From JBNKWA01 sp050299555 (GTDB lineage Bacteria > Pseudomonadota > Alphaproteobacteria > Rhodobacterales > Rhodobacteraceae), in the NCBI GenBank assembly GCA_050299555.1, contig JBNKWA010000030.1, positions 1-64,000 on the forward strand: a stretch of DNA of 64,000 nt. Direction: 5' to 3'. The notes under the pieces are model-generated. The model did no database searches, was not told where the DNA came from, and saw nothing but the letters and a program-made list of their open reading frames with translations. The first letter of the stretch is position 1. Each line of letters starts with the position of its first letter. Position numbers and translations under genes: made by a program. Positions 1 through 7,532 of the stretch are shown one piece after another.

Positions 1-8
1 GATGGCGG

Positions 9-80
9 GCGTCCCCAGAGACCGTCCCCACGAGAACCGCCGCGATTTCAGTGCCTTGCCGTGCGTCCCCATGGGGACGC
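9..80 (-). repeat. Dispersed palindromic repeat, single inverted copy
   Basis: The stretch contains an 18-bp perfect palindrome (63-80, core GTCCCCATGGGGAC at 65-78) and, at 9-32, two GTCCCC blocks. Read on the minus strand it has the same order and spacing as each unit of the tandem array at 15021-15268: palindrome, about 30 bp of spacer containing CAAGGCA and GAA, then CGTGGGGACGGTC and GGGGACGC. It is therefore one copy of the same repeat family in the opposite orientation. It lies just downstream of pyrE. I see no coding function. Confidence 0.75.
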
Positions 81-118
81 TTGTGCGGGCGCGGGGTCCG
101 GCGGCGTCCGGGGCGGAC

Positions 119-799
119 CTACTTGCCGCCGCGGGCCTGGCTCCATTCGTGTGGCGCATTCAGGAACGCCTCCACCTCGGCCAGCGTCCTGGCGTCGTAG
201 GTGGCCTGCGCCCGGGCCTCGGCCAGCACGTCGGCCCAGGTGGCCAGCGTGTGCAGGGCCACCCCCTCGCTGGCCAGCGCCGGCAGCGCCTCGGGGAAGA
301 TGCCGTAGAAGAACAGCACCACCGTGTGGCCGCAGGTGGCGCCGGTCTTGCGGATCGCCTCGACGAATTTCAGCTTGGAGCCGCCGTCGGTGGCGAGGTC
401 CTCGACCAGAAGCACCCGATCGCCTTCCTGCATCAGCCCTTCGATCTGGGCGTTGCGGCCGTAGCCCTTGGGCTTCTTGCGGACATAGGTCATGGGCAGA
501 CCGAGCCGCTCGGCGATCAGCGCCGCGAAGGGGATGCCGGCGGTTTCGCCGCCGGCCACGCTGTCGAGCGATTCGAAGCCGATGTCGCGCAGGATCGTCG
601 TCGCCATGAAGTCCATCAGCGTGGCCCGGGCACGGGGGAAGGACAGCAGCCGGCGGCAGTCGATATAGGTGGGCGCGATGATGCCCGAGGCAAGCGTGAA
701 CGGGTCCTCGGGCTGGAAGTGCACCGCCTTGCATTCGATGAGGATGCGCGCGGTCAGGCGGGCGACCGTGGCCTTGTCGGGGAAGGTCGATGGCATCAT
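119..799 (-). CDS. pyrE: Orotate phosphoribosyltransferase
   Basis: This 226-aa protein joins orotate and PRPP to give orotidine 5'-phosphate in cytoplasmic pyrimidine synthesis. The type I PRTase PRPP-binding loop VLLVEDLATDGGSK is plain, followed by a conserved FFYGIFP segment, and the N-terminal FTLASGIIAPTYIDCR stretch is typical of PyrE. Length is slightly above the usual 210-220 aa. Its ATG overlaps the last four bases of pyrC (ATGA-type junction), so pyrC and pyrE are very likely translated from one mRNA, two steps of the same pathway. Codon use matches the neighbours. Identification is secure; the exact start could be the second Met (MPSTFP). Confidence 0.95.
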   Translation of the reverse strand: MMPSTFPDKATVARLTARILIECKAVHFQPEDPFTLASGIIAPTYIDCRRLLSFPRARATLMDFMATTILRDIGFESLDSVAGGETAGIPFAALIAERLGLPMTYVRKKPKGYGRNAQIEGLMQEGDRVLLVEDLATDGGSKLKFVEAIRKTGATCGHTVVLFFYGIFPEALPALASEGVALHTLATWADVLAEARAQATYDARTLAEVEAFLNAPHEWSQARGGK

Positions 800-1848
800 G
801 GGCGGTCCTCCCTGACCTGCCAGTGGATCGGAATGCCGGGGTCGAAGACGGTCAGCGGCCCGGCGCCGGTGTCGACTTTGCCGGGCACCGGCAGGGGCTC
901 GGCTTGCCGGTCCAGGGTGATCGTGGCGGTTGCCGGGGCCAGCCCGTACCAGGCGGCGCCGTGGCGGCTGGCGAAGCCCTCCAGCCGGTCAAGAGCCCCT
1001 TCGTTCTCGAATACCTGGGCCGTCACGGCCATGGCGTTGGTGGCGGTGAAGCAGCCGGCGCAGCCGCAGGCGTGCTCCTTGAGATGGTCGGGATGCGGTG
1101 CCGAGTCGGTGCCGAGGAAGAAGCGCGCATCGCCCGAGGTGGCGGCGGCAACCAGCGCCCGGCGGTGGGTCTCGCGCTTGGCCACGGGCAGGCAGTAGTA
1201 ATGCGGCCGGATGCCGCCCACCAGGATGTGGTTGCGGTTGATGACCAGGTGGTGCGCGGTCAGCGAGCCGGCGAGGTTCGTGTCGGCGGACCGGATGTAG
1301 TCGATGCCGTCGCTGGTGGTGACGTGTTCGAGCGTGATGCGAAGTTCCGGCAGCCGCTTGCGCAGGGGATCGAGCACCGTCTCGATGAAGACGGCCTCGC
1401 GGTCGAAGATGTCGATGGCCGGGTCGGTCACCTCGCCATGGATGCACAAGGGGCAGCCGGCATCGGCCATCGCCTCGAGCACCGGCATGACCCGGTCGAG
1501 ATCGCGCACGCCCGAGGCGGAGTTGGTGGTGGCGCCGGCGGGGTAGAGCTTGACCGCGGCCACCAGCCCCTCGCGGTGGCCGGCGATGACGTCGGCGGGG
1601 TCGGTCGCCTCGGTCAGGTAAAGCGTCATCAGCGGCGTGAAGTCGGCGCCGGCCGGGATCGCGGCACGGATGCGGCCCAGATAGGCGCGGGCATCGGCGG
1701 TCGTGACCACCGGTGGCACCAGGTTGGGCATCACCAGCGCGCGGCCAAAATGGCGCCCCGTCTCGGGCACCACGGCGGCGAGCATGGCGCCATCGCGGAA
1801 ATGGATGTGCCAGTCGTCGGGGCGGAGGATGGTCAGCGTGTCGGGCAT
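796..1848 (-). CDS. pyrC: Dihydroorotase (PyrC, class II)
   Basis: A 350-aa amidohydrolase that interconverts carbamoyl-aspartate and dihydroorotate. The metal motif HIHFRDG lies near the N-terminus (RPDDWHIHFRDG), the lysine that is normally carboxylated sits in AAVKLYPAGATTNS, and further histidines occur in CIHGEVTD and ITLEHVTT; a catalytic Asp is in LGTDSAPH. Length and motifs match the E. coli-type PyrC of about 348 aa rather than the longer class I enzyme. It is first in a two-gene pyrC-pyrE operon. No Shine-Dalgarno sequence is visible in the bases just before the ATG, and a perfect 9-bp hairpin sits 14 bp upstream, so initiation may be leader-controlled (inference). Confidence 0.95.
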   Translation of the reverse strand: MPDTLTILRPDDWHIHFRDGAMLAAVVPETGRHFGRALVMPNLVPPVVTTADARAYLGRIRAAIPAGADFTPLMTLYLTEATDPADVIAGHREGLVAAVKLYPAGATTNSASGVRDLDRVMPVLEAMADAGCPLCIHGEVTDPAIDIFDREAVFIETVLDPLRKRLPELRITLEHVTTSDGIDYIRSADTNLAGSLTAHHLVINRNHILVGGIRPHYYCLPVAKRETHRRALVAAATSGDARFFLGTDSAPHPDHLKEHACGCAGCFTATNAMAVTAQVFENEGALDRLEGFASRHGAAWYGLAPATATITLDRQAEPLPVPGKVDTGAGPLTVFDPGIPIHWQVREDRP

Positions 1849-1861
1849 GGGGCGCGAAGGC

Positions 1862-1884
1862 AGGGGCGGGGTTCACCCGCCCCT
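1862..1884 (-). terminator. GC-rich hairpin between the GST gene and pyrC
   Basis: AGGGGCGGG (1862-1870) and CCCGCCCCT (1876-1884) form a perfect 9-bp stem with a 5-nt loop. On the minus strand it follows the stop codon of the GST gene and precedes pyrC by 14 bp. No T-tract follows, so it is either a weak terminator for the upstream gene or a leader structure of pyrC. Confidence 0.5.
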
Positions 1885-1921
1885 AGCATGGTCGCTGGCC
1901 GGGCGAAAGCCGGATGCCCGG

Positions 1922-2635
1922 TCAGGCCCGGGCGCGCTGGCCGAAGAGGATCCGCTGCGCCTCGCGGTCCTGCTGCAGGTTGGAGCGGACCTCGGCCGCC
2001 ACCGCCTTGCCGCGGACGAAGGCGGGCCGTGCCGCCAATTCGTCGAGCCAGCGGCCAAGATGCGGGAACCGGCTGATGTCCTGCTGCTGGTTCTGCCAGC
2101 CCTGGGCCCAGGGCCAGATGGCGAAATCGGCGATGGAGAGAAAGTTGCCGGCCACAAAGGGCCGGTCGGCCAGCCGGCCGTTGAGGACGCCGTAGAGACG
2201 CTCGACCTCGTTGCGGTAGCGGTCCTTGGCGTAGGGAATGTCATTGGGCGGGTCCATGGTGGGCGCGTAGTTGAGGAAGTGGTGCGCCTGCCCGGCCATC
2301 GGGCCGAGACCGCCCATCTGCCACATCAGCCACTCTTCGACCTCGATTCGGTCGCGCTCGGACGCGCCGTGAAAGCTGCCGGTCTTGCGGGCGAGGTAAA
2401 GCAGGATGGCGCCGGATTCGAAGATTGAGACCGGCGCGCCGTCCGGCCCCTCGGGGTCGACGATGGCCGGCATGCGGTTGTTGGGCGCGATCTTCAGGAA
2501 CTCGGGGCGGAACTGTTCACCGCGGCCGATATTGACCAGCTTGACGTCGTAGGGCAGCGCCATCTCTTCCAGCGCGATGGTGATCTTCCAGCCGTTGGGG
2601 GTCGGCCAGTAGTGGAGCTCGATGGGGGTGGGCAT
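1922..2635 (-). CDS. Glutathione S-transferase family protein (YfcG/YghU-like)
   Basis: This 237-aa cytoplasmic protein has a thioredoxin-fold N-terminal domain (about residues 1-90) and an all-helical C-terminal domain. The segment PTPNGWKITIALEEMALPY is typical of Nu-class GSTs such as YfcG and YghU, where a Thr-x-Asn pair replaces the usual catalytic Tyr/Ser/Cys. APNNRMPAIVD carries the conserved cis-Pro, and IFESGAILLYLA contains the glutathione-binding Glu-Ser. The C-terminal domain shows the family helix WPWAQGWQ. Such proteins often have glutathione-dependent disulfide reductase activity; the real substrate cannot be read from sequence. It is a single gene between the hydrolase gene and pyrC, same strand. 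Confidence 0.88.
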   Translation of the reverse strand: MPTPIELHYWPTPNGWKITIALEEMALPYDVKLVNIGRGEQFRPEFLKIAPNNRMPAIVDPEGPDGAPVSIFESGAILLYLARKTGSFHGASERDRIEVEEWLMWQMGGLGPMAGQAHHFLNYAPTMDPPNDIPYAKDRYRNEVERLYGVLNGRLADRPFVAGNFLSIADFAIWPWAQGWQNQQQDISRFPHLGRWLDELAARPAFVRGKAVAAEVRSNLQQDREAQRILFGQRARA

Positions 2636-2718
2636 GAAGTGGCCTTGATACGTTGCTGTCGGGGCTGCAACAAAACAGTCGGCGCCGGCAGGCGCCAGCC
2701 CGGCTCAGCAAAGCGTGA

Positions 2719-3678
2719 TCAGGCGGCCCTGGGTGCGGTGCTGTCGGCGGCCCCGGGCAGCCAGCGGCGGGAGGTTTCGCGCCGCGCCGTGGCCAGGCCC
2801 TCGCGGATGACTTCCGGATGCCAGCCACCGGCCTCGCGCAGGATGCGCCGATAGAGCGTCATCGCACCGGGGCGAAGATAAAAGCCCCAGTGGCTGACGC
2901 TCAGCCGTGGCGGGGTCATGGCGATGCCACGGGGGGCGAGGAAGGCCGCCGTGTCGCGCCCGTCGAGCCTGAGGTCGACCCAGTGGTGGGGCGCGTCGCC
3001 CAGGCCAAGGCCAAGCGGCAGGCCGCGCGCCTCGAGCGGGGCGCCGAGTCGGAACAGCAGGTCGAAGAGGCCGTTCTCGCGCGCGGTGACGTTGTAGAAG
3101 GTGGCGTCCTGAGTGGCGGGGGCGGCGAGCGCCGCGCGCCCTTCGGCGGCGACCTCGGCCGCACCGAGCAGGATCACCCGGCCGATCTGCGCCGCCCGGC
3201 TGAGCGCCGCGGCCCGCAGGGCCACGCGGGCGCCCAGCGAATGGGCAAATAGGTCGATCCGGTGCCCGGGTGCGGCCTGAGCCAGGCTGTCGAGCAGGTT
3301 GGCCAGTGCATCGCCCGCGGCTGCAGCGCGGCGATAGGCATCGGCAAAGCCGAGCCCCAAGGGCCGGTTGCCGGGCGCAGCGGGCCAGCCGAAGCCGATG
3401 CAGAGGCCGTTGCCGAGCCCGCCCGGGGCGAAGCCCAGCGCCCGCGGCCAGGAGCGGATCTTCCAGTTGTCGCCTGGCGGCGTGTCGGCATAGAGCGTCC
3501 GGTGCGGATCGCTGCAGGGCATGGCCGGGTCGAAGCGGTAGCCGTGAATGAGTATCGCCAGGGGTGCGCCGGGCGGCAGCGCCGCTGCCGCCCTTGCGAT
3601 CGTGCCGACATCGCTGCCGGTGGGGGACGCTACGCAGTCACCGTTCACGCAATCGAAGCTGACACCAAGAACCGTCAT
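2719..3678 (-). CDS. Alpha/beta hydrolase (lipase/esterase-like)
   Basis: A 319-aa protein if started at the ATG at 3678; the frame is open for 45 codons further but that part is Cys/His/Arg-rich and looks non-coding. It has an oxyanion-type LIHGYRF near residue 45 and the nucleophile elbow FAHSLGARVAL (Ser about 147), characteristic of the alpha/beta hydrolase fold. Candidate catalytic His residues lie in DAPHHWVDL and SVSHWGFYL. No signal peptide is obvious. The substrate is unknown. It is transcribed away from metZ, and the 312-bp gap between them holds the metZ control region. Family assignment is good, function is not. Confidence 0.8.
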   Translation of the reverse strand: MTVLGVSFDCVNGDCVASPTGSDVGTIARAAAALPPGAPLAILIHGYRFDPAMPCSDPHRTLYADTPPGDNWKIRSWPRALGFAPGGLGNGLCIGFGWPAAPGNRPLGLGFADAYRRAAAAGDALANLLDSLAQAAPGHRIDLFAHSLGARVALRAAALSRAAQIGRVILLGAAEVAAEGRAALAAPATQDATFYNVTARENGLFDLLFRLGAPLEARGLPLGLGLGDAPHHWVDLRLDGRDTAAFLAPRGIAMTPPRLSVSHWGFYLRPGAMTLYRRILREAGGWHPEVIREGLATARRETSRRWLPGAADSTAPRAA

Positions 3679-3818
3679 CTCACACACCGAATAATCTTGT
3701 TGGCATGGTGCCGAGTGGTGCCAGAAATTCCTGTGACAGAATTTACACTGCCGTGAAATTTGCATGACGGCGCGGCGGTTTCGGCACTTGCGCAACGGGC
3801 CTCGGGCGCGCATCCGGC

Positions 3819-3847
3819 TTGACGCCCCGCGGGCAAGCGCGTATCCG
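3819..3847 (+). promoter_or_regulatory. Sigma-70-type promoter of metZ
   Basis: TTGACG (3819-3824), a 17-bp spacer and TATCCG (3842-3847) form a good -35/-10 pair. The predicted start point is near 3854, the first base of the riboswitch P1 stem, so transcripts would begin with the aptamer. No competing pair of similar quality was seen in the gap. Confidence 0.6.
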
Positions 3848-3851
3848 GGCC

Positions 3852-3905
3852 AAGTGGCGATTTGTTACCGGATTGCGGGCCACGTTAAACATGCCGCTAA
3901 AGAGG
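3852..3905 (+). ncRNA. SAM-II riboswitch upstream of metZ
   Basis: The sequence follows the SAM-II (metA-type) aptamer closely. P1 pairs GTGGC (3854-3858) with GCCAC (3879-3883). The loop has the conserved GATTTG and ACCGGATTGC blocks, and after P1 come GTTAAAC and GCTAAAGAGG (3896-3905), the conserved A-rich stretch and 3' element that form the H-type pseudoknot. In known alphaproteobacterial cases, S-adenosylmethionine binding lowers expression of methionine synthesis genes, and here the next gene is metZ. The recognition rests on motif order and the perfect P1 pairing; no covariance model was run. Confidence 0.88.
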
Positions 3906-3920
3906 TGAGGGCCCAACGCG

Positions 3921-3953
3921 AACCCCGATCCTTGCCGGTCGGGGTTTTGTTTT
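3921..3953 (+). terminator. Rho-independent terminator-like hairpin in the metZ leader
   Basis: AACCCCGA (3921-3928) pairs with TCGGGGTT (3939-3946) and is followed by TTTTGTTTT. It lies 15 bp after the SAM-II aptamer and 38 bp before the metZ ATG, so it is well placed to be the expression platform (transcription attenuation), although many SAM-II elements act on translation instead. Confidence 0.7.
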
Positions 3954-3990
3954 GCGCAGACACGGGCGCACGGACGGCGGAGGGCTGGCA

Positions 3991-5169
3991 ATGGCCGATT
4001 GGAAGGCAAGAACGAAACTGGTGCATGGCGGGACGCGGCGTTCGCAATATGGCGAGATGTCCGAGGCGATCTTCCTGACCCAGGGTTTTGCCTATGCAAA
4101 TGCAGCCGCCGCCGAGGCGCGGTTCATCGAGGCGGGTCCGGACGAGTTCATCTATGCCCGCTACGGCAATCCGACGGTCAGGATGTTCGAGGAGCGGATC
4201 GCGCTGCTCGAGGGAGCCGAGGACGCCTTTGCCACAGCCAGCGGCATGGCGGCCGTGCATGGCACGCTGTTCTCGATGCTGAAGGCGGGGGATCACGTGG
4301 TCTCGGCCCGGGCGCTGTTCGGCTCGTGCCTCTACATTGCCGAGACGCTGCTGCCGCGGTTCGGGGTGGAGGTGACGTTCGTCGATGGCACCGACCTCGA
4401 TCAATGGCGTGCCGCGGTCAGGCCGGGGACGAAGGCGGTGTTCCTGGAGTCGTTGTCGAACCCGACACTGGAGGTGATCGACATCGCCGGCGTCGCCGAG
4501 ATCGCCCATGCCCATGGGGCGCTGGTGATCGCCGACAATGTCTTTGCGACGCCGGTGTTTCAGCGCAGCCTCGATCTGGGCGCCGATGTGGTGATCTATT
4601 CCGCCACCAAGCACATCGACGGGCAGGGGCGGTGCTTGGGCGGCGTGGTGTTGGGCAGTCGCGAGTTCATCCGCAAGACGGCCGAGCCGTTCCTGAAACA
4701 TACCGGTGGCGCGCTGTCTCCGTTCAATGCATGGGTCATGCTGAAGGGACTGGAAACGCTGGAGCTGCGCTGCAAGGCCCAGGCCGCGAGCGCGATGGCG
4801 CTGGCCGAGGCGGCCGAAGGGCATCCGAAAGTGGCCCAGGTGCTTTTCCCTGGTCTGGCCAGCCACCCCCAGCACACCCTTGCCAAGCGCCAGATGAGTG
4901 CTTTTGGAACGGTGTTGTCGATTGACGTCAGGGGCGGCAAGGAGGCGGCCTTTGCCTTCCTCGACGCGATGCAGATCGTGCTGATCTCGAACAATCTCGG
5001 CGATGCCAAGTCCATCGCCACTCACCCGGCGACCACCACCCACCAGCGGTTGTCCGAGGAGCAGCGGGCGGCACTGGGTATCGGTCCGGGGCTGGTACGG
5101 TTGTCGGTGGGTCTGGAGGATACCGACGACCTCGTCGCCGACGTGATCGGGGCACTGAATAAATTGTGA
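3991..5169 (+). CDS. metZ: O-succinylhomoserine sulfhydrylase
   Basis: This 392-aa PLP enzyme of the Cys/Met metabolism family makes homocysteine directly from O-succinylhomoserine and sulfide. Visible signs are YARYGNPTVRMFEE near residue 55, the glycine/serine phosphate-binding stretch TASGMAAVHGTL, ADNVFATPVFQ, and the PLP lysine in SATKHIDGQGR (Lys207). The C-terminal part has SLGDAKSIATHPATTTH-like sequence typical of the family (here LGDAKSIATHPATTTH). The ATG at 3991 has GGAGGG 9 bases upstream; the longer open frame from 3952 lies inside the leader and is rejected. The SAM-II riboswitch upstream supports a methionine role. A cystathionine gamma-synthase is less likely because of the MetZ-like N-terminus. 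Confidence 0.93.
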   Translation: MADWKARTKLVHGGTRRSQYGEMSEAIFLTQGFAYANAAAAEARFIEAGPDEFIYARYGNPTVRMFEERIALLEGAEDAFATASGMAAVHGTLFSMLKAGDHVVSARALFGSCLYIAETLLPRFGVEVTFVDGTDLDQWRAAVRPGTKAVFLESLSNPTLEVIDIAGVAEIAHAHGALVIADNVFATPVFQRSLDLGADVVIYSATKHIDGQGRCLGGVVLGSREFIRKTAEPFLKHTGGALSPFNAWVMLKGLETLELRCKAQAASAMALAEAAEGHPKVAQVLFPGLASHPQHTLAKRQMSAFGTVLSIDVRGGKEAAFAFLDAMQIVLISNNLGDAKSIATHPATTTHQRLSEEQRAALGIGPGLVRLSVGLEDTDDLVADVIGALNKL

Positions 5170-5316
5170 TACGTTTTGCTGGCGATCACGCTAGGGTTGG
5201 GATTGCTGATTTGAGGGAATAGTAAAGCCTGTTTGGCTAGGGCTGGGACAAGTCGATAATGATCGCTCTGCCGGTGGTTCGCTGCGCTGGCTTCATAAGA
5301 CGCGGGAAAGGGCGCC

Positions 5317-5955
5317 ATGAACATCCACGACCCCGAGATCAAGACCGAGCGCGAAGAGGATCGTGCAGCCAAGCGTCCAAGCCGCGCCGAGGCTGAGGAA
5401 GCGGTTCGCACTCTTCTGCGCTGGGCGGGTGACAATCCCGCGCGCGAAGGCCTGCTGGATACACCGGCGCGGGTGGTCCGGGCCTATGGCGAGTGGTTCC
5501 GCGGCTATGACGAGGATCCGGCGGCGCTGCTGCAGCGGACCTTCGAGGAAGTCGAGGGCTACGACGAGATGGTCGTCCTGCGCGACATCCGTTTCGAGAG
5601 CTATTGCGAGCACCACCTGGCGCCGATCATCGGCAAGGCGCATGTGGGCTACATCCCGACTGATCGGGTGGTGGGCATCTCGAAGCTGGCACGCGTCGTC
5701 GATGCCTTTGCCAAACGTCTGCAGGTACAGGAGAAGATGAACGCCCAGATCGCGACGGTGCTGATGGATGTGCTGAAGCCGCAGGGCGTCGGCGTGGTGC
5801 TGGAGGGCGAGCATCACTGCATGTCCACGCGGGGCGTGCACAAGCCGGGCGTCACCATGGTCACCTCGACCATGCTCGGCTCGTTCCGGGTAAACCGCGA
5901 CACCCGGCGGGAATTCCTCGACCATATCGGCAACCCGGTCAACCGCATGGGCTGA
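5317..5955 (+). CDS. folE: GTP cyclohydrolase I
   Basis: A 212-aa enzyme that converts GTP to dihydroneopterin triphosphate, the first step of folate and pterin synthesis. The zinc ligands are visible as Cys97 and His100 in YCEHHLAPI and Cys168 in EGEHHCMSTRG; the signature DIRFESYCEHH and the segment GYIPTDRVVGISKLAR are standard. The first 22 residues are charged and poorly conserved, as usual. GAAAGGG lies 8 bases before the ATG. It stands between metZ and trkH on the same strand, with 147 bp upstream in which I see no clear riboswitch. It is the Zn-dependent type IA enzyme, not FolE2. Confidence 0.96.
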   Translation: MNIHDPEIKTEREEDRAAKRPSRAEAEEAVRTLLRWAGDNPAREGLLDTPARVVRAYGEWFRGYDEDPAALLQRTFEEVEGYDEMVVLRDIRFESYCEHHLAPIIGKAHVGYIPTDRVVGISKLARVVDAFAKRLQVQEKMNAQIATVLMDVLKPQGVGVVLEGEHHCMSTRGVHKPGVTMVTSTMLGSFRVNRDTRREFLDHIGNPVNRMG

Positions 5956-6021
5956 GGCGCCGGGGCCGGGACCGCTTTGGCGGCTTGACTTGGCCCCGCG
6001 CCGACACCAAGGCTCGGCCGG

Positions 6022-7470
6022 ATGGTCAACCTGCGTCCAGTCGGCTACGTGATCGGTCTTCTGACCGGTGCCTTGGGGCTTTCCATGGCAGTGCCGCTGG
6101 TTGCCGATCTGGCGAGCGGCAGCGATCAGGCCGAGACCTTTGCCGTCTCGGGCCTGGTTACCTGCCTTGCCGGTGGACTGATGATGCTGGCCAATACCGA
6201 GGCGCGGCAGCCGGGGCTGACCATCCAGCAGGCGTTCCTTCTGACCACCCTGACCTGGGCGGTGTTGCCCTTCTTCGGGGCACTGCCGTTCTGGATCGGC
6301 GCCCCCGAGGCGCGACCGGTCGATGCCTATTTCGAGGCCATGTCGGGGCTGACCACCACGGGCTCGACGGTTTTCTCGGGGCTCGACAACATGCCGGCGG
6401 GCACGCTTTTGTGGCGCGGCATGCTGCAATGGTTCGGCGGCATCGGCATCATCGTGGTGGCGCTTGCCTTTCTGCCGACACTGAATGTGGGCGGCATGCA
6501 GCTCTTCCGCTCCGAAGCCTTCGACACGTTCGGCAAGATCCTGCCGCGCGCCGCCGAGATCGCCGGCTCGGTCGCCTGGGTGTATCTCGGCATCACCTTC
6601 CTCTGCTTCCTGAGCTTTCTTTGGGCCGGCATGGTGCCGTTCGATGCCATCGTGCATGCCTTCACCACCGTCTCGACCGGCGGGTTTTCGACTTATGACG
6701 CATCGATCGGGCATTTCCCGGGCACGGTGGAGTATGTGGCCAGCATCTTCATGCTGATGGCCAGCCTGCCGTTCATCCGCTACGTGCAACTGGTCGGCCA
6801 GGGCAGCCTGGCGATCCTGCGCGACACTCAAGTGCGCGCCTTTCTTGCCTTCAATGCCGTTGTCGTTTCGGTGCTGGTCCTTTGGTTGCTGACCAGGCAC
6901 GAATACGGCTTTGAGCAGGCCTTTCGCGAAGTGCTCTTCAATGCCATCTCGATCCTGAGCGGCACCGGCTTTGCCTCGGTCGATTACCAGCTCTGGGGGC
7001 CTTTCGCGGTCGCGATCTTCTTCCTCATCGGGCTGGTCGGCGGCTGCGCCGGTTCGACATGCTGCTCGGCCAAGATCTTTCGCTACCAGCTCATGGTGTC
7101 GGTGATCTGGACCCAGATCCGGCGCCTTTACCTGCCGCACGGCGTGTTTCAGGTGCGCTTTGACGGCAGGACGGTGACGGAGGACGTGCTGAACTCGGTC
7201 ATCGCCTTCTTCGTGATGTTCATGCTGACGCTTGGCGCGGTTGCCGTTGCGCTGGCGCTGACCGGGCTCGATCCGATCACGGCGATTTCGGGTGCGGCGA
7301 CGGCCGTAGCAAACGTCGGCCCGGGGCTGGGCCCGATCATCGGTCCGGCGGGCAACTTCGCCACCCTCAACGACACGGCCAAGTGGATCCTGTCCTTTGC
7401 CATGCTGGCCGGGCGACTGGAGCTGATCTCGGTCTACGTCCTGTTCACCGTTGCCTTCTGGCGGGTCTGA
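6022..7470 (+). CDS. trkH: Trk-type potassium uptake protein TrkH
   Basis: This 482-aa integral membrane protein forms the K+-translocating pore of the Trk system. Four selectivity-filter-like loops can be followed: LTTTGSTVFSG, TTVSTGGFSTYD, LSGTGFASVDYQ and VANVGPGLGPIIGPAGN, with hydrophobic segments around them. In the usual system the peripheral NAD-binding subunit TrkA gates the pore; no trkA lies in this window. Start at 6022 gives an N-terminus MVNLRPVGYVIGLLTGALG that enters the first membrane helix at once; the Shine-Dalgarno is weak. It is followed after 62 bp by glyQ, so read-through is possible. Confidence 0.94.
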   Translation: MVNLRPVGYVIGLLTGALGLSMAVPLVADLASGSDQAETFAVSGLVTCLAGGLMMLANTEARQPGLTIQQAFLLTTLTWAVLPFFGALPFWIGAPEARPVDAYFEAMSGLTTTGSTVFSGLDNMPAGTLLWRGMLQWFGGIGIIVVALAFLPTLNVGGMQLFRSEAFDTFGKILPRAAEIAGSVAWVYLGITFLCFLSFLWAGMVPFDAIVHAFTTVSTGGFSTYDASIGHFPGTVEYVASIFMLMASLPFIRYVQLVGQGSLAILRDTQVRAFLAFNAVVVSVLVLWLLTRHEYGFEQAFREVLFNAISILSGTGFASVDYQLWGPFAVAIFFLIGLVGGCAGSTCCSAKIFRYQLMVSVIWTQIRRLYLPHGVFQVRFDGRTVTEDVLNSVIAFFVMFMLTLGAVAVALALTGLDPITAISGAATAVANVGPGLGPIIGPAGNFATLNDTAKWILSFAMLAGRLELISVYVLFTVAFWRV

Positions 7471-7482
7471 TTGACCCCCCAC

Positions 7483-7507
7483 GGGCCTTCGCCTAAAGGA
7501 AGGGCCC
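7483..7507 (+). terminator. Hairpin between trkH and glyQ
   Basis: GGGCCTTC (7483-7490) pairs with GAAGGGCCC (7499-7507) apart from one bulged G. It starts 12 bp after the trkH stop and ends 25 bp before glyQ. There is no T-run, so termination is uncertain; it may only be a stable leader structure of glyQ. Confidence 0.4.
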
Positions 7508-7532
7508 GCAAGCGCCCGGGGGCCGCGATCCG

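Noticed and set aside
3679..3813. N-terminal extension of the alpha/beta hydrolase (45 codons)
   Set aside because: The extension is rich in Arg, Cys and His with no match to the fold, and the internal ATG at 3678 starts a normal first strand.
5170..5316. A riboswitch in the gap before folE
   Set aside because: I looked for THF, PreQ1 and other pterin-related elements and found no matching conserved blocks or convincing stems.
5293..7482. Very long minus-strand frame (729 codons) opposite folE and trkH
   Set aside because: It is antisense to two certain genes, is His/Gln/Arg/Gly-rich without any domain, and such frames arise from the high G+C third-position bias. The same holds for the long frames at 24259-26460, 61709-63958, 13528-15348 and 40025-42532.
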